From NCBI RefSeq assembly GCF_036906915.1, contig NZ_JBAKHX010000084.1:1-33200 (forward strand): a stretch of 33,200 nucleotides of DNA, written 5' to 3'. This document shows positions 1-8,500 of this stretch, piece by piece. The translations under genes were made by a program, and so were the position numbers. Source of the stretch: Phytohabitans sp036906915 (GTDB lineage Bacteria > Actinomycetota > Actinomycetes > Mycobacteriales > Micromonosporaceae). Within the stretch, counting starts at the first letter, position 1; every line of letters starts with the position of its first letter. The notes below the pieces were generated by a model. It saw only the letters and a program-made list of their open reading frames with translations, made no database searches and was not told the origin of the DNA.

Positions 1-193
1 GTGGCTATGCGCGCGGGACTGCATCGGGAAGGTATCCTGCGAAATGCCGGTTTGATCCACGCTAGTCGGGTTGATCTCATCCTGTTCTCGCTGGTGCCCC
101 GTGATCTCGGAGCGCCTCAACGATAGTAAGCAATCAATAGATTGAACGCACTCAACTCGGCAGATCAGTGCACTCTGATCTGCCGCAGCGTGG

Positions 194-541
194 TCAGAGC
201 GGTGACATCACGATCTTGACGAGGTGAGGTTCCGCTGGGTCGTCTACGTCGAACTGAAGCAACCAGCTCCCCGGCCGGAGTGCGGCCTCTTCGCTCCCGT
301 CAGCGTCACCGATTTGGAGTCGCCAAGTGGGAACATCGAAGGCGGTTTCGTACGGCAACTCGTCGACTCGCTGAGCCTTCACCCGGATGTCAAGGGTGAC
401 GTCACCATCGCCCTCGTCGACCGTGCCGACATGAACGACTAGAACAGCGACATGGGAAGCAGTGGACAGCACCGGGTCCTCGCCCGTGTGGAAGTCGATG
501 TCAAACCCACCTGGCACTCGGCGTCGCTGATGTTGATGCAT
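194..541 (-). CDS. Hypothetical acidic protein, about 115 aa
   Basis: I do not recognise a named family. The frame reads like real protein: alternating hydrophobic and acidic stretches such as DVTLDIRVKAQ and GSWLLQFDVDDPAEPH suggest a small beta-rich cytoplasmic protein, with no signal peptide or membrane segment. The open frame extends upstream to 655, but that extension is Pro/Arg/Ser-rich and looks non-coding, so I place the start at the ATG at 541. A GTG at 517 is also possible. No convincing ribosome-binding site precedes either. The neighbour is a decayed DUF4253 gene on the other strand, so this gene may itself have lost its true N-terminus. Confidence 0.5.
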   Translation of the reverse strand: MHQHQRRRVPGGFDIDFHTGEDPVLSTASHVAVLVVHVGTVDEGDGDVTLDIRVKAQRVDELPYETAFDVPTWRLQIGDADGSEEAALRPGSWLLQFDVDDPAEPHLVKIVMSPL

Positions 542-744
542 GTCGCCGGGGGATGGGGCTTGGCGGTCGAGGTTCTGGCGCGAAGGGACGGCAGAACCTC
601 GTTGCTGGGACGGGTTCGAGCCGGGGCCGGTTTGGGAAGCGACTGAACACGGCACCTGCCCAGCGGCCTACCGGTACGCAAACCGGGACCCGCGAAGCCA
701 CAGCCTTGCACGGAAGGGACGAGCGCGAGTCGCCGCCGGCCGGG

Positions 745-1055
745 CTGGTAGCGGTTGGTGTCGTCGATGGTTTACTGTCCGGCGTGGCCCTGAGCCCCGG
801 CTTGCCAGATGAGTTGCACGAACTTTTCCCGGATGCGGATGCCGGCGATCGCACCTTTGTCGGTGTCGTTGCCGCCAGGACGGACCGTGCTACCCGAAAT
901 CCGGCGACGGCGACCAGCCCGCGTTGTGGGTAGGCGACGGACCGGCGTTGCCGGGTCTGTGGTCGCGGATACGTGCCGAGCACGCCCGGTCGGGTCTGTG
1001 GCCGTTGCTGGTTGACGGGCGCGCTCCGGCAGGTACTGGCCAATCTGCTGGGTAA
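745..1055 (+). pseudogene. Decayed DUF4253-like gene (N-terminal half, three frames)
   Basis: Pieces of one protein can be read in succession in three plus-strand frames. First comes a segment ending DELHELFPDADAGDRT (to about 855), then SLPPGRTVLPE (about 865-900), then ALWVGDGPALPGLWSRI and ARSGLWPLLVDG (about 905-1015), ending at the TAA at 1053-1055. The order and wording (a leading PPGR segment, then a short LW...GDGPA stretch, then PGLW followed by GLWPLLVD) match the N-terminal part of actinobacterial DUF4253 proteins as I know them. The conserved C-terminal domain is absent. At least two frameshifts plus a truncation make this a pseudogene. Family assignment is from memory of family wording, not a search. 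Confidence 0.5.
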
Positions 1056-1158
1056 CGTACGCGCCCGTACCTTTCAGCCTCGGGTTAAAGGTGTAGTCGC
1101 GGCAGCCGCTGCCTCCCGACCATGGGGTCCGTCCAGACACGCGTCAGCGGGAGGGCCC

Positions 1159-4100
1159 ATGTCGATACTGAGAGCGGTGTTGGTCGGTGCCCTTGTCCCG
1201 ATCTCGGTGCCGGTGGCGGCCGTTGCCGCGCCGGTGGAGCACGTCTATGAAGCGGTGGTTCCGGCGGATCGCCGGGCCGTCGCGCTCGGTGAGGGCTGGG
1301 CGCGTTCGGCCGACCAGTCCTGGATCACGGCTGGTGACCAGGACGGCTTCCATCTGCTGACCGCCGACGCGTCCGACGGCTACCGGTGGCGCACCGCGGC
1401 GACGCTGAGCGAGCCGGGCATCGAGGCGGACCAGTGGATCGGCAACGCATGCGTGACCGGGTCCGGCGACCGGGCCGTCGTGGTCTACGCGCCGCGCACG
1501 TTCACCAACAACGAGGCGCTGTTCGACCGGGGCGGCTTCACCGCGGTCGTGGACCTGGGCACCGGCGCGGTGCGCAAGCTGACGGTCCGCACCAGCCTCG
1601 CCTACTTCAACCCGGGCTGCGGCGCAGGCGAGGACGCTGTGCTCACCCAGGCCACCGAGGCGGGCGGCACCAAGACCCGGCTGTTGACGGTGGACGGGCG
1701 TACCGGCGCGATGCGGGCGCCGATCACCGTCCCGGGCCAGCTCACCTCGCCGGTGCCGACCGTGAAGGGCATCGTGGCCGCCGACCGGGGCGCGGTGGTA
1801 CGGGTGGACGGCGAGGGCGTGCGCCGGGTGCTAGCGCCGGCGGCGTCGGTGCCGTTCCGCCTAACCGCGGACGCCGACGGCGGCGTTGTGTACCTGGAAC
1901 GCACCCGCGACGGCGCGCTCGCCCGCCGGGTCACGTTGGGCGGCACGGCGTCCACGGTGGCGCGCGGCCCGCTGACCGGCCTGGACGTGACGTCCGGCCG
2001 TGGCGGGCGCGTCTACGTCACAGGCACCGGCCGGGACGCCGGCATCGAGGACGCGCCGAGCGTCCGCACGCTCGACGTGCCGGCCGGCAGCCGGGTCTCC
2101 ACCGAGGGTGCGCTCGTGGTCACGTCGGTGCTGCGGACCGGCGCGGCCGACCCGCGGGTGCCGGTCGCCCGCACGGCGCCGGACGTACGGATCGACGCGC
2201 GGTCGTTGACCACCGGTGCCGAGTTGACCTTCGCCGAGGTCGGCACGGGCGCGGTGAACGGGCGGGAGCTGAGTCCCGCGTTGCAGCCCGCAGGCGATGG
2301 CAGCGCCGGGCCGCGGGCGATAGCGTCCGACCCGGCCGATCCTGCGGACATGGCCGACCGCTACTGCTCGGTGCCCCGCAACGACCCGCGCAATCAGGCG
2401 ATGCAGCCCAAGCCCCGGCAGGTGGAGTGGGCGGTAGACCAGGCCGTGCGCGGCGTGCTGAACGTGGCCCGGCCGGCGAACTGGAAGAACCTCGGCATGT
2501 CGGCCTACACGCCGCAGACGATGTTCCCGCCGGTCCCGCTGAACGGCGGCGGCGATGTCCCAGCGCAGATCATGCTGGGCATCGCGGCGCAGGAATCCAA
2601 CCTGTGGCAGGCAGCCCGTTTCGCGGTGCCCGGCGTGACCGCGAACCCGCTGATCGGCAACTACTACGGCGTCAACATCTACAACGGCACCGAGACCGAC
2701 GACTGGACGATCCGCTTCGACCACGCCGACTGCGGCTACGGCGTCACGCAGGTGACCGACGGCATGCGCCTGCTCGGCCGGGAGAAGGACGAGAACGACA
2801 CGGCGCGGCCGTACGAGGAGCAGCGAGCGATCGCGCTGGACTTCGCCGCCAATGTCGCGGCCGGGCTGCAGATCCTGCAGAAGAAGTGGAACCAGACCCG
2901 CCAGGCCGGCCTGTACATCAACAACGGCCTGTCCTCGAAGATCGAGAACTGGTACTTCGCCGTCTGGGCGTACAACTCGGGTTTCTATCCGCAGGCGGAG
3001 GCCGCTGCCAACGACGGCGCCTGGGGTGTCGGCTGGGCCAACAACCCGGCCAACCCGAAGTATCCGGCCAACCGCGGCTCGTTCCTGGAGACCGACGAGT
3101 ACCGCGTCGACTATGCCGACGCCGCGCACCCGCAGGACTGGCCCTATCCGGAGAAGGTGATGGGCTGGGCCGCGCACCCGGTCGAGGTGCTGGAGGCGCC
3201 GGACACGCTCGTCGCCGGCTACCGCGCCGCGTGGTGGAACGGCGACTCGGTCACCGCGCCGCGCAACCGCCACCACGTCATCCCGCCGCACGACATGTTC
3301 TGCGACTTCAGCAACAACTGCGACTTCGGGGCGACCTGGCTGCCAGACGACCCGAAGGTGATCGGCGAGCCAGCCGGGCCATGCGCCCACCGCAACGCGG
3401 CCGGACGCATCGACCTCAAGTGCTGGTACCACCGGCCGGCGGGCTGGAAACCGGACTGCGTGACCACCGACCCGGCACGGACCCCCACCTGCGGCAACGA
3501 ACTGCTGCGGTTCGACCCTGGCTACGCCTACCAGGAGGACGGCACGGCCTACCCGCCCCGCTGTGATCTCTCCGGCCTGCCGGCCGGCGCGCGGGTGGTC
3601 GACAACCTGGCGTCCTGGATCCCGTCGGTGCGCCCGAACTGTCCCCGCACCGCGAACGCGGGCAGCTTCGGGTTCCACTTCACCGAGAACGCGGCTGGAC
3701 AGCGACCTGGCAAGATCGACACACACCAGTTGGGGATGGGCTTCGGCGGCCACTTCTGGATGTCCAACGCCCGCACGTCGACCGCACTCGAGGCGACCGG
3801 GCGATGGACGTTCGACCAGACGTTCAGCGGCCTTGCCAAGATCTATGTCCACCTGCCACAACTGCACAACGGCACCACCCAGGCCCGCTACCACATCAAG
3901 ACCCAGTTCGGGATACGGCAAAGCGTCGTGCGCCAGCAAGGTGACGGTAACCGGTGGATCCCGATCGGCACGTACATGTTCAACAACGTTCCCGAGGTCA
4001 GCCTCAGCACGGTCACCCTCGACGGCAACGGCGCGGAGCGCGTCGCCTGGGACGCGGTCGCGCTGGTCCCCGCAGCCAGCATGAAGACCGTGAAGATGCT

Positions 4101-4935
4101 CGACTGGAACGTCGCCGGCGCCGCCGACCACTTCGGCGACACGACCGTAATCGACCGGCTGGTGACCGAGGTACTCGACCGGCAGCCGGAGGTCCTCACG
4201 CTCAACGAGGTCTGCCAGAACCAGTACAACTACCTCCTCGACCGGCTCACCGACGTCGGCTACCAGATGGCCGGCACCTTCGCTCCCGCCGAGGCCGGCA
4301 ACCTCTGGTGCGCGCCCGGAGACCCGACGGCACTGCTCAACGTCGGCAATGTCGTCCTCATCCGAGGCACCGTCACCCGCACACAAAAGTTCATCTTCGG
4401 CCTCGACAACAAGCTCGCCGAGGACGGGCTCCCGATCCCCGAGATCACGAAACGGTCGGTCGCGTGCGTGACGGGGCGTCTGCCCGGCGCCGACCGGGAC
4501 ACCAAATTCTGCGCGACCCACCTGGAGAAGGGCTACCCGGCCAACCAGGAGGCCGCGGTGCAAGCTCGCGAGCTCGCCCGCGTCTTCGGGCCGGAGGCAC
4601 GCCAGATGCCACTGGTCATCGCCGGCGACACGAACATACCCACACCACCGACCGACGCCGGCCTCGGACCGCTCTACGGCGCACCGCTGGGCACCGGCGA
4701 CTTCTGGGAAGTCGAACAGGAACGGGTCTGCATCTCCCTCCCCACCTGCGAACTCTTCCAAGGCGGCCAAGCGACCTACAGCGACCGCAAGCTCGACTAC
4801 GTCTTCGCCAGCCGCTGGCACCTGTACGTCCCGATCGGCCGGGTCGTCGTCAACCGCGACGTCGGCACTTGCGATGACATCCCCTGCTCCGACCACTACC
4901 TCGTGCACAGCCAGGTCATCCTCCCGACCCCCTGA
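1159..4935 (+). CDS. Large secreted protein: transglycosylase-like, golvesin-C-like and EEP nuclease domains
   Basis: The product is 1258 residues. The ATG at 1159 is preceded by GGGAGGG at proper spacing and starts a Sec-type signal peptide (MSILRAVLVGALVPISVP... to about AAVAAP), so the 62 upstream in-frame codons are excluded. Residues 30-400 form a beta-rich domain I cannot name. Residues about 425-660 resemble soluble lytic transglycosylases: AAQESNL with candidate catalytic E479, CGYGVTQVTDGM, and FAVWAYNSGF. Residues about 802-974 resemble the golvesin C-terminal domain. Residues 975-1258 are an endonuclease/exonuclease/phosphatase fold with the expected signatures: LDWNVAG, LTLNEV, GDTNIP, KLDYVFAS and CSDH. 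It probably cleaves peptidoglycan and nucleic acid or another phosphodiester outside the cell (inference). A decayed paralogue lies at 6697-7105, and a coupled FG-GAP relic follows directly. Confidence 0.9.
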   Translation: MSILRAVLVGALVPISVPVAAVAAPVEHVYEAVVPADRRAVALGEGWARSADQSWITAGDQDGFHLLTADASDGYRWRTAATLSEPGIEADQWIGNACVTGSGDRAVVVYAPRTFTNNEALFDRGGFTAVVDLGTGAVRKLTVRTSLAYFNPGCGAGEDAVLTQATEAGGTKTRLLTVDGRTGAMRAPITVPGQLTSPVPTVKGIVAADRGAVVRVDGEGVRRVLAPAASVPFRLTADADGGVVYLERTRDGALARRVTLGGTASTVARGPLTGLDVTSGRGGRVYVTGTGRDAGIEDAPSVRTLDVPAGSRVSTEGALVVTSVLRTGAADPRVPVARTAPDVRIDARSLTTGAELTFAEVGTGAVNGRELSPALQPAGDGSAGPRAIASDPADPADMADRYCSVPRNDPRNQAMQPKPRQVEWAVDQAVRGVLNVARPANWKNLGMSAYTPQTMFPPVPLNGGGDVPAQIMLGIAAQESNLWQAARFAVPGVTANPLIGNYYGVNIYNGTETDDWTIRFDHADCGYGVTQVTDGMRLLGREKDENDTARPYEEQRAIALDFAANVAAGLQILQKKWNQTRQAGLYINNGLSSKIENWYFAVWAYNSGFYPQAEAAANDGAWGVGWANNPANPKYPANRGSFLETDEYRVDYADAAHPQDWPYPEKVMGWAAHPVEVLEAPDTLVAGYRAAWWNGDSVTAPRNRHHVIPPHDMFCDFSNNCDFGATWLPDDPKVIGEPAGPCAHRNAAGRIDLKCWYHRPAGWKPDCVTTDPARTPTCGNELLRFDPGYAYQEDGTAYPPRCDLSGLPAGARVVDNLASWIPSVRPNCPRTANAGSFGFHFTENAAGQRPGKIDTHQLGMGFGGHFWMSNARTSTALEATGRWTFDQTFSGLAKIYVHLPQLHNGTTQARYHIKTQFGIRQSVVRQQGDGNRWIPIGTYMFNNVPEVSLSTVTLDGNGAERVAWDAVALVPAASMKTVKMLDWNVAGAADHFGDTTVIDRLVTEVLDRQPEVLTLNEVCQNQYNYLLDRLTDVGYQMAGTFAPAEAGNLWCAPGDPTALLNVGNVVLIRGTVTRTQKFIFGLDNKLAEDGLPIPEITKRSVACVTGRLPGADRDTKFCATHLEKGYPANQEAAVQARELARVFGPEARQMPLVIAGDTNIPTPPTDAGLGPLYGAPLGTGDFWEVEQERVCISLPTCELFQGGQATYSDRKLDYVFASRWHLYVPIGRVVVNRDVGTCDDIPCSDHYLVHSQVILPTP

Positions 4936-4948
4936 AAGGAGTGGAACC

Positions 4949-5286
4949 ATGAAAGCCGTTTCCCCGTCCGCCGGCTCCCCCGGACATGAGAAAGACAAGG
5001 ACCTGGCAAGGGCTCGCCGGCCGCCTGCTGGTGGCGGTGACCGCGCTGCTGCTCGCGGCGGCGCCGACCCCGGCGCGGGCGGTCGGACGAGATCGGCTGT
5101 GGCTGGGAGCCGTACAAATACCGGATGGTCGGACTGGAGGACATCAACGGGGACGACAACGGCGACCTGGTCGCGCGGGACATCGCGGGCTTCGTCTACG
5201 CCTGGTACGGCCTCGGCGCCGGCGGCTTCACGGCCGCCCACCTGGTCAACGGGATCATCCTGGACAACCGGGTCCTGGTCGGCTGA
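4949..5286 (+). pseudogene. Frameshifted FG-GAP/VCBS-type secreted protein remnant
   Basis: An ATG at 4949 has a good AAAGGAGTGG ribosome-binding site that overlaps the stop region of the large upstream gene, so translation looks coupled. The coding content is spread over three frames. After about 12 codons the sense moves to the frame starting MRKTRTWQGLAGRLLVAV at 4986, a clear signal peptide ending APTPARA. Near 5080-5090 it shifts again to the frame reading MVGLEDINGDDNGDLVARD, AGFVYAWYGLG and LVNGIILDNRVLVG, ending at TGA 5284-5286. The DxNGDxxGDLVAxD pattern is the calcium-binding FG-GAP/VCBS repeat signature. Only one repeat survives, so an internal deletion fusing the signal peptide to the last repeat is likely. 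Confidence 0.65.
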
Positions 5287-5356
5287 CCGCCAGCACCAAC
5301 TCTGCGAGATTCATAGACATCGAGCTACCGCGACGTCCGTCGCGATCCCGACCGTA

Positions 5357-5439
5357 GCTCCCGCGGCCTCACCCTCCATATCCCCACGACCAACCCGCGG
5401 GGGTTGACCGTGCATCGCGGACGGTGAGGCCGCGGGAGC
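5357..5439. repeat. 17-bp perfect inverted repeat with 49-bp spacer
   Basis: GCTCCCGCGGCCTCACC at 5357-5373 is exactly reverse-complemented at 5423-5439. The spacer contains a second short hairpin (CAACCC at 5391-5396 against GGGTTG at 5401-5406). A third small stem (CGCGAC/GTCGCG) lies just upstream, near 5329-5345. The element sits in the 287-bp gap between the FG-GAP relic and the amidase gene. It could be a terminator for the upstream transcript, a structured leader of the amidase gene, or the ends of a lost mobile element. Confidence 0.7.
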
Positions 5440-5573
5440 AACGGTCTCGGCCACGGCGGACATCGCGGCAGCCCTCCGCCGCGGACCGGAAGGCTCGGCT
5501 GAGCTGACAGCAGGACATCCGCACGGCCAAGGAACTCTTGTCACTTTGGGCAGCTTTGGTAGGTTCACCACTC

Positions 5574-6689
5574 ATGGTCTCTCGTCGATCCTTGTTGCGC
5601 GGCGCCACCGGGCTCGCCGTCACTACGCCACTGGTGGTGGCGGCTGCCGGCCCGGCAGCCGCCACCAGCCCAACCGTGCCCCGAACCATGTCCGCCGCCC
5701 GGGGCACAGTCCCGGCCGGCGTCGCGGTCTCGCCGATGCTCCCGCTCACCCACCTGTCGGTCGCGGGAGCCGAGTCGGTACGGATCCGGACCGCGGACGG
5801 CCTGCAGCCCTGGCAGCCGGTGACCGACTGCCCGTGCGGCCCGGACGGCACCGCAGTGCGGCGCCGTACCCTGATCCCCGCCTCCGGCGCGCTCAGCTAC
5901 GAGGTACGCGGCAATGCGGTGCGGGTAACCGAAGTAAACACCGTGGACGGCCCGGCCCGGGCGACCGCCGCCCCGGAAGCTCCCCTGCCCTTCACGGCGC
6001 CCGCCCAGTTCCGCCCCCGCTACCTGAGCCGGGCGGCCTGGGGAGCCGACGAGTCGTACCGCCTCAACCCGGACGGCACGCTGGACACCCCGCCCGCGTT
6101 CTACCCGGTGCAGACCCTCACCGTGCACCACAGCGGAGAGGCTAACCCGCCCCCGGACCCGATCCCCCACATCCGCGGCATCTACTACAACCAGGCGGTC
6201 GTCAACGACTGGGGCGACATCGGCTACCAGTTGATCATCGACGAGCACGGCCGGGTGTACGAGGGCACGTACTCCGACCCCGACTCGATTCCGGTGTTCG
6301 GGCCGACGCTCAGCACCAATGGGCTCCCGATGATGGTGAACGGCAGTCACGTCGGCGGCTTCAACGCCGGCAACATCGGTATCTGCGTGCTCGGCAACTA
6401 CATGCTGGGCCCGCCCTCGGCGGCGTCGATGCGGTCGCTGACCCACGTGCTGGCGCTCCTGGCGGCGACGACCCGGCTCAACCCGCTGGGCACCACGCGC
6501 TACGTGAACCCGGTGTCCGGCGCGTCGGCGACCATCGCCACGATCGCCGGCCACCAGGACTGGCACACCGCCAACCCCGCGGCCGGTGCCACGCTGTGCC
6601 CGGGCGACCACCTGTACGCCCTGCTGCCCAGGATCCGCGCCGACGTCGACGCGCTGGTGCGACGCCTGCCCGTGAGCGCCAGGGGCTGA
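5574..6689 (+). CDS. Tat-exported N-acetylmuramoyl-L-alanine amidase (PGRP/Amidase_2)
   Basis: The 371-residue product would cleave the amide bond between N-acetylmuramic acid and the stem peptide of peptidoglycan outside the cell. A twin-arginine signal (VSRRSLLRGATGLAV...) occupies residues 1-30. Residues 30-150 form a linker or beta domain, and residues about 150-365 are the PGRP/Amidase_2 fold. It opens with YLSRAAWGADES, the usual PGRP entry motif. The zinc ligands are visible: H185 in LTVHHS, H327 in GHQDW and C342 in LCPGD, so the enzyme is probably active. The ATG at 5574 is chosen because it begins the Tat signal; an upstream TTG only adds unrelated residues, and the ribosome-binding site is weak. 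It shares a wall-degrading theme with the large gene upstream. Confidence 0.9.
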   Translation: MVSRRSLLRGATGLAVTTPLVVAAAGPAAATSPTVPRTMSAARGTVPAGVAVSPMLPLTHLSVAGAESVRIRTADGLQPWQPVTDCPCGPDGTAVRRRTLIPASGALSYEVRGNAVRVTEVNTVDGPARATAAPEAPLPFTAPAQFRPRYLSRAAWGADESYRLNPDGTLDTPPAFYPVQTLTVHHSGEANPPPDPIPHIRGIYYNQAVVNDWGDIGYQLIIDEHGRVYEGTYSDPDSIPVFGPTLSTNGLPMMVNGSHVGGFNAGNIGICVLGNYMLGPPSAASMRSLTHVLALLAATTRLNPLGTTRYVNPVSGASATIATIAGHQDWHTANPAAGATLCPGDHLYALLPRIRADVDALVRRLPVSARG

Positions 6690-6696
6690 CCCTCGC

Positions 6697-7105
6697 GATA
6701 GCCTTCTCCGCTGAGCACCGCCCTCTCCCCCGTGCCGCAGCCGGGTTGAAATAGGCCAGCGAGCTCTGCACCGTCGGCTTCTTCACCACACCGGTGTGCA
6801 GGTCGACCACCGCGGTGAAGCCGCCCCGGTCGAAGAAATCGGGCTTGTTGGTGAACGGCGCAGCGCATACACCACCAGGCGGCGGCCGAAGCCGGTGAGG
6901 CAGGCGTTGCCGATCCACATGTCCCTGTCGAAGCCCGGTTCGGCCAGCGAGGCCGCGGGCCTTCCAGCCGTATCCGTCCTTAGCCGCTGCGACAAGGATG
7001 TGCAGTCGAGTGCTCGCGCGGCGGGTGGGCTGAGCGCCACCGCCATCACCGTCAGCCCAGCCGCGGCCGCCGCTGTGGCGGCGCAACGCCGCCGATGCGG
7101 ATCAT
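6697..7105 (-). pseudogene. Decayed paralogue of the N-terminus of the large secreted protein at 1159
   Basis: On the minus strand, three frames together reproduce the first 170 or so residues of the protein encoded at 1159-4935. A signal-peptide-like stretch (AAGLTVMAVALSPPAARA) is followed by LHILVAAAKDGYGWK (matching FHLLTADASDGYRWR), then DMWIGNACLTG (matching DQWIGNACVTG), then FFDRGGFTAVVDLHTGVVK and VQSSLAYFNP (matching LFDRGGFTAVVDLGTGAVR and RTSLAYFNP). The match stops near 6697, immediately after the amidase gene. At least two frameshifts and loss of everything after this domain make it non-functional. It shows that the N-terminal domain once existed in a second gene copy here. Confidence 0.85.
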
Positions 7106-7117
7106 GACGAAGCACTA

Positions 7118-8500
7118 CTAGGCCGCGCCGGTTCGCAGGAGCCGGGCCAGGTCGACCACCGAGTCGTGCCACGGCGTCGCGCAGTGGTGCCGTACCGCGG
7201 CCTCCAGCCGTCGGCCCCGCTCCGCGCGCTCGTCCGGGCCCATCTCGATCGCGTATCGGAGCGCCTCTGCGGTCTGGGCGACGTCAAGCGGGTGCACGCC
7301 CAGCGCGGCATCCGCGAGCAGTTCGGACGATCCACACTCCTCGGACACGACTACCACTCCCGACCTCGTGTTCAGTAGAGGCCCTTCCTGTGCGACGAGG
7401 TTCATCCCCTCGCGCACCGGGTTCACCAGCAGCACGTCGTACTCCGCGAGCAGCGCGATCGCCCGATCGTAGTCATCCTCCCGATAGACGATCACCGGGG
7501 GACGCCCGTCAACGGTATGCCGCGCGTTGATGTCGCGGGCGAGCCGGTCGAGCGTGTCGGCGTGCTCCCGGTAGCCGGGGACGGACTCCCGGGTCGGCAC
7601 CAGGTGGTGGACAAACACCGTGTTTCTCGCCAGGTCCGACGACTCCGTCAGGAGCAGATCGGCGGCGCGGAGCCCACGCTCGACGTTCTTCATCGGGTCG
7701 GCCCGGTCGACCCTCCCCACCAACCGGCGCCCGCCGCTGACCCGCCGGAGCGCCGAACGGTGTCGCGCCACGTCCGCCGTGCCGGCCCGGGTGTCCAGGT
7801 GGTGTATGTCGGGCCCGACTGGCGCCACGAACGAGAACGAGTCGCGAGTTTCGAGATAGTCGCGACAGCACTGCTCGAACGCGCGCTGCCAGCGGGTCGA
7901 CTGGAAGCCCGCGGGCACCGCGTTCAATGAGGAGAGCACCTGCCCGGCGACCGGCCGCGCGAGCGTGCCGAGGCTGTCCGGGTAGACGAACGGGATGTGG
8001 TGGAAGTACGCCAAGGCGAGGTCCGGTCGTTGCCGCTTCAGCATGCCGGGGACGAGCATGAGCTGGTAGTCGTGTACGACGACCGCCTCCCCGGGGCGGG
8101 CCAGCACAGCGACCTCGGCGGCGACGAGACGGTTGACCTCCTGGTATCCGCGCCACGCCCGGTGGAACAGCCGGTCGTACGACGGCGCGTGGCTACGGTC
8201 GAAACCGTTGTGGAACAGCGGCCAGAGCAGCGAGTTGGCGAACAGGTCGTAGTGCAGGTGCGCGGTCTCCGGATCGACGGCGACGGGGTGGAGACGTCCC
8301 GACCCGCCGAACATCTCATCCGCGCGCCGCCGGACCTCTGCGCTCCAGCCCGGATGTCCGGTGGTGAAAAGCCAACTGGTGTCCCGACTCGCCAGCGCGG
8401 GGGCGAGCGTGTTAACGAGCCCGCCCGTCGCCCGCCTGATCACGGTGGTGTCGCCGTCGCCAGCGCTGGTGACCGGACCGCGGTACGAGACGACTATCAA
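7118..8500 (-). CDS. GT20 glycosyltransferase, trehalose-6-phosphate synthase-like
   Basis: This 460-residue protein has the two-Rossmann GT-B architecture of trehalose-phosphate synthases. Landmarks are the glycine loop ATGGLVN (G26-G27), HYDLFANSLLWPLFHN (83-98), HDYQLMLVP (143-151), FHHIPFVYP (166-174), the donor-phosphate loop GRVDRADPMKN (262-272) with R263 and K271, and NPVREGMNLVAQE (360-372). The classical OtsA loop reads RLDYxKG; here it is RxDxxxPxKN, the variant I associate with an actinobacterial GT20 subgroup that also resembles the pseudoglycosyltransferases of validamycin biosynthesis. A retaining transfer to a sugar phosphate is likely; donor and acceptor cannot be assigned. 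The ATG overlaps the stop of the upstream epimerase gene (ATGA), so the two are translationally coupled. No phosphatase gene is nearby. Confidence 0.85.
   Translation of the reverse strand: MIVVSYRGPVTSAGDGDTTVIRRATGGLVNTLAPALASRDTSWLFTTGHPGWSAEVRRRADEMFGGSGRLHPVAVDPETAHLHYDLFANSLLWPLFHNGFDRSHAPSYDRLFHRAWRGYQEVNRLVAAEVAVLARPGEAVVVHDYQLMLVPGMLKRQRPDLALAYFHHIPFVYPDSLGTLARPVAGQVLSSLNAVPAGFQSTRWQRAFEQCCRDYLETRDSFSFVAPVGPDIHHLDTRAGTADVARHRSALRRVSGGRRLVGRVDRADPMKNVERGLRAADLLLTESSDLARNTVFVHHLVPTRESVPGYREHADTLDRLARDINARHTVDGRPPVIVYREDDYDRAIALLAEYDVLLVNPVREGMNLVAQEGPLLNTRSGVVVVSEECGSSELLADAALGVHPLDVAQTAEALRYAIEMGPDERAERGRRLEAAVRHHCATPWHDSVVDLARLLRTGAA

Noticed and set aside
1386..3566. Long plus-strand open frame rich in Arg, Gly and Pro
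   Set aside because: It lies inside the large secreted gene in another frame and has the composition of a GC-rich shadow frame, with no domain motifs.
1861..5241. 1126-codon open frame on the minus strand
   Set aside because: It is antisense to the large gene; its Val/Asp/Arg/Gly-dominated composition is the usual mirror of third-position GC bias.
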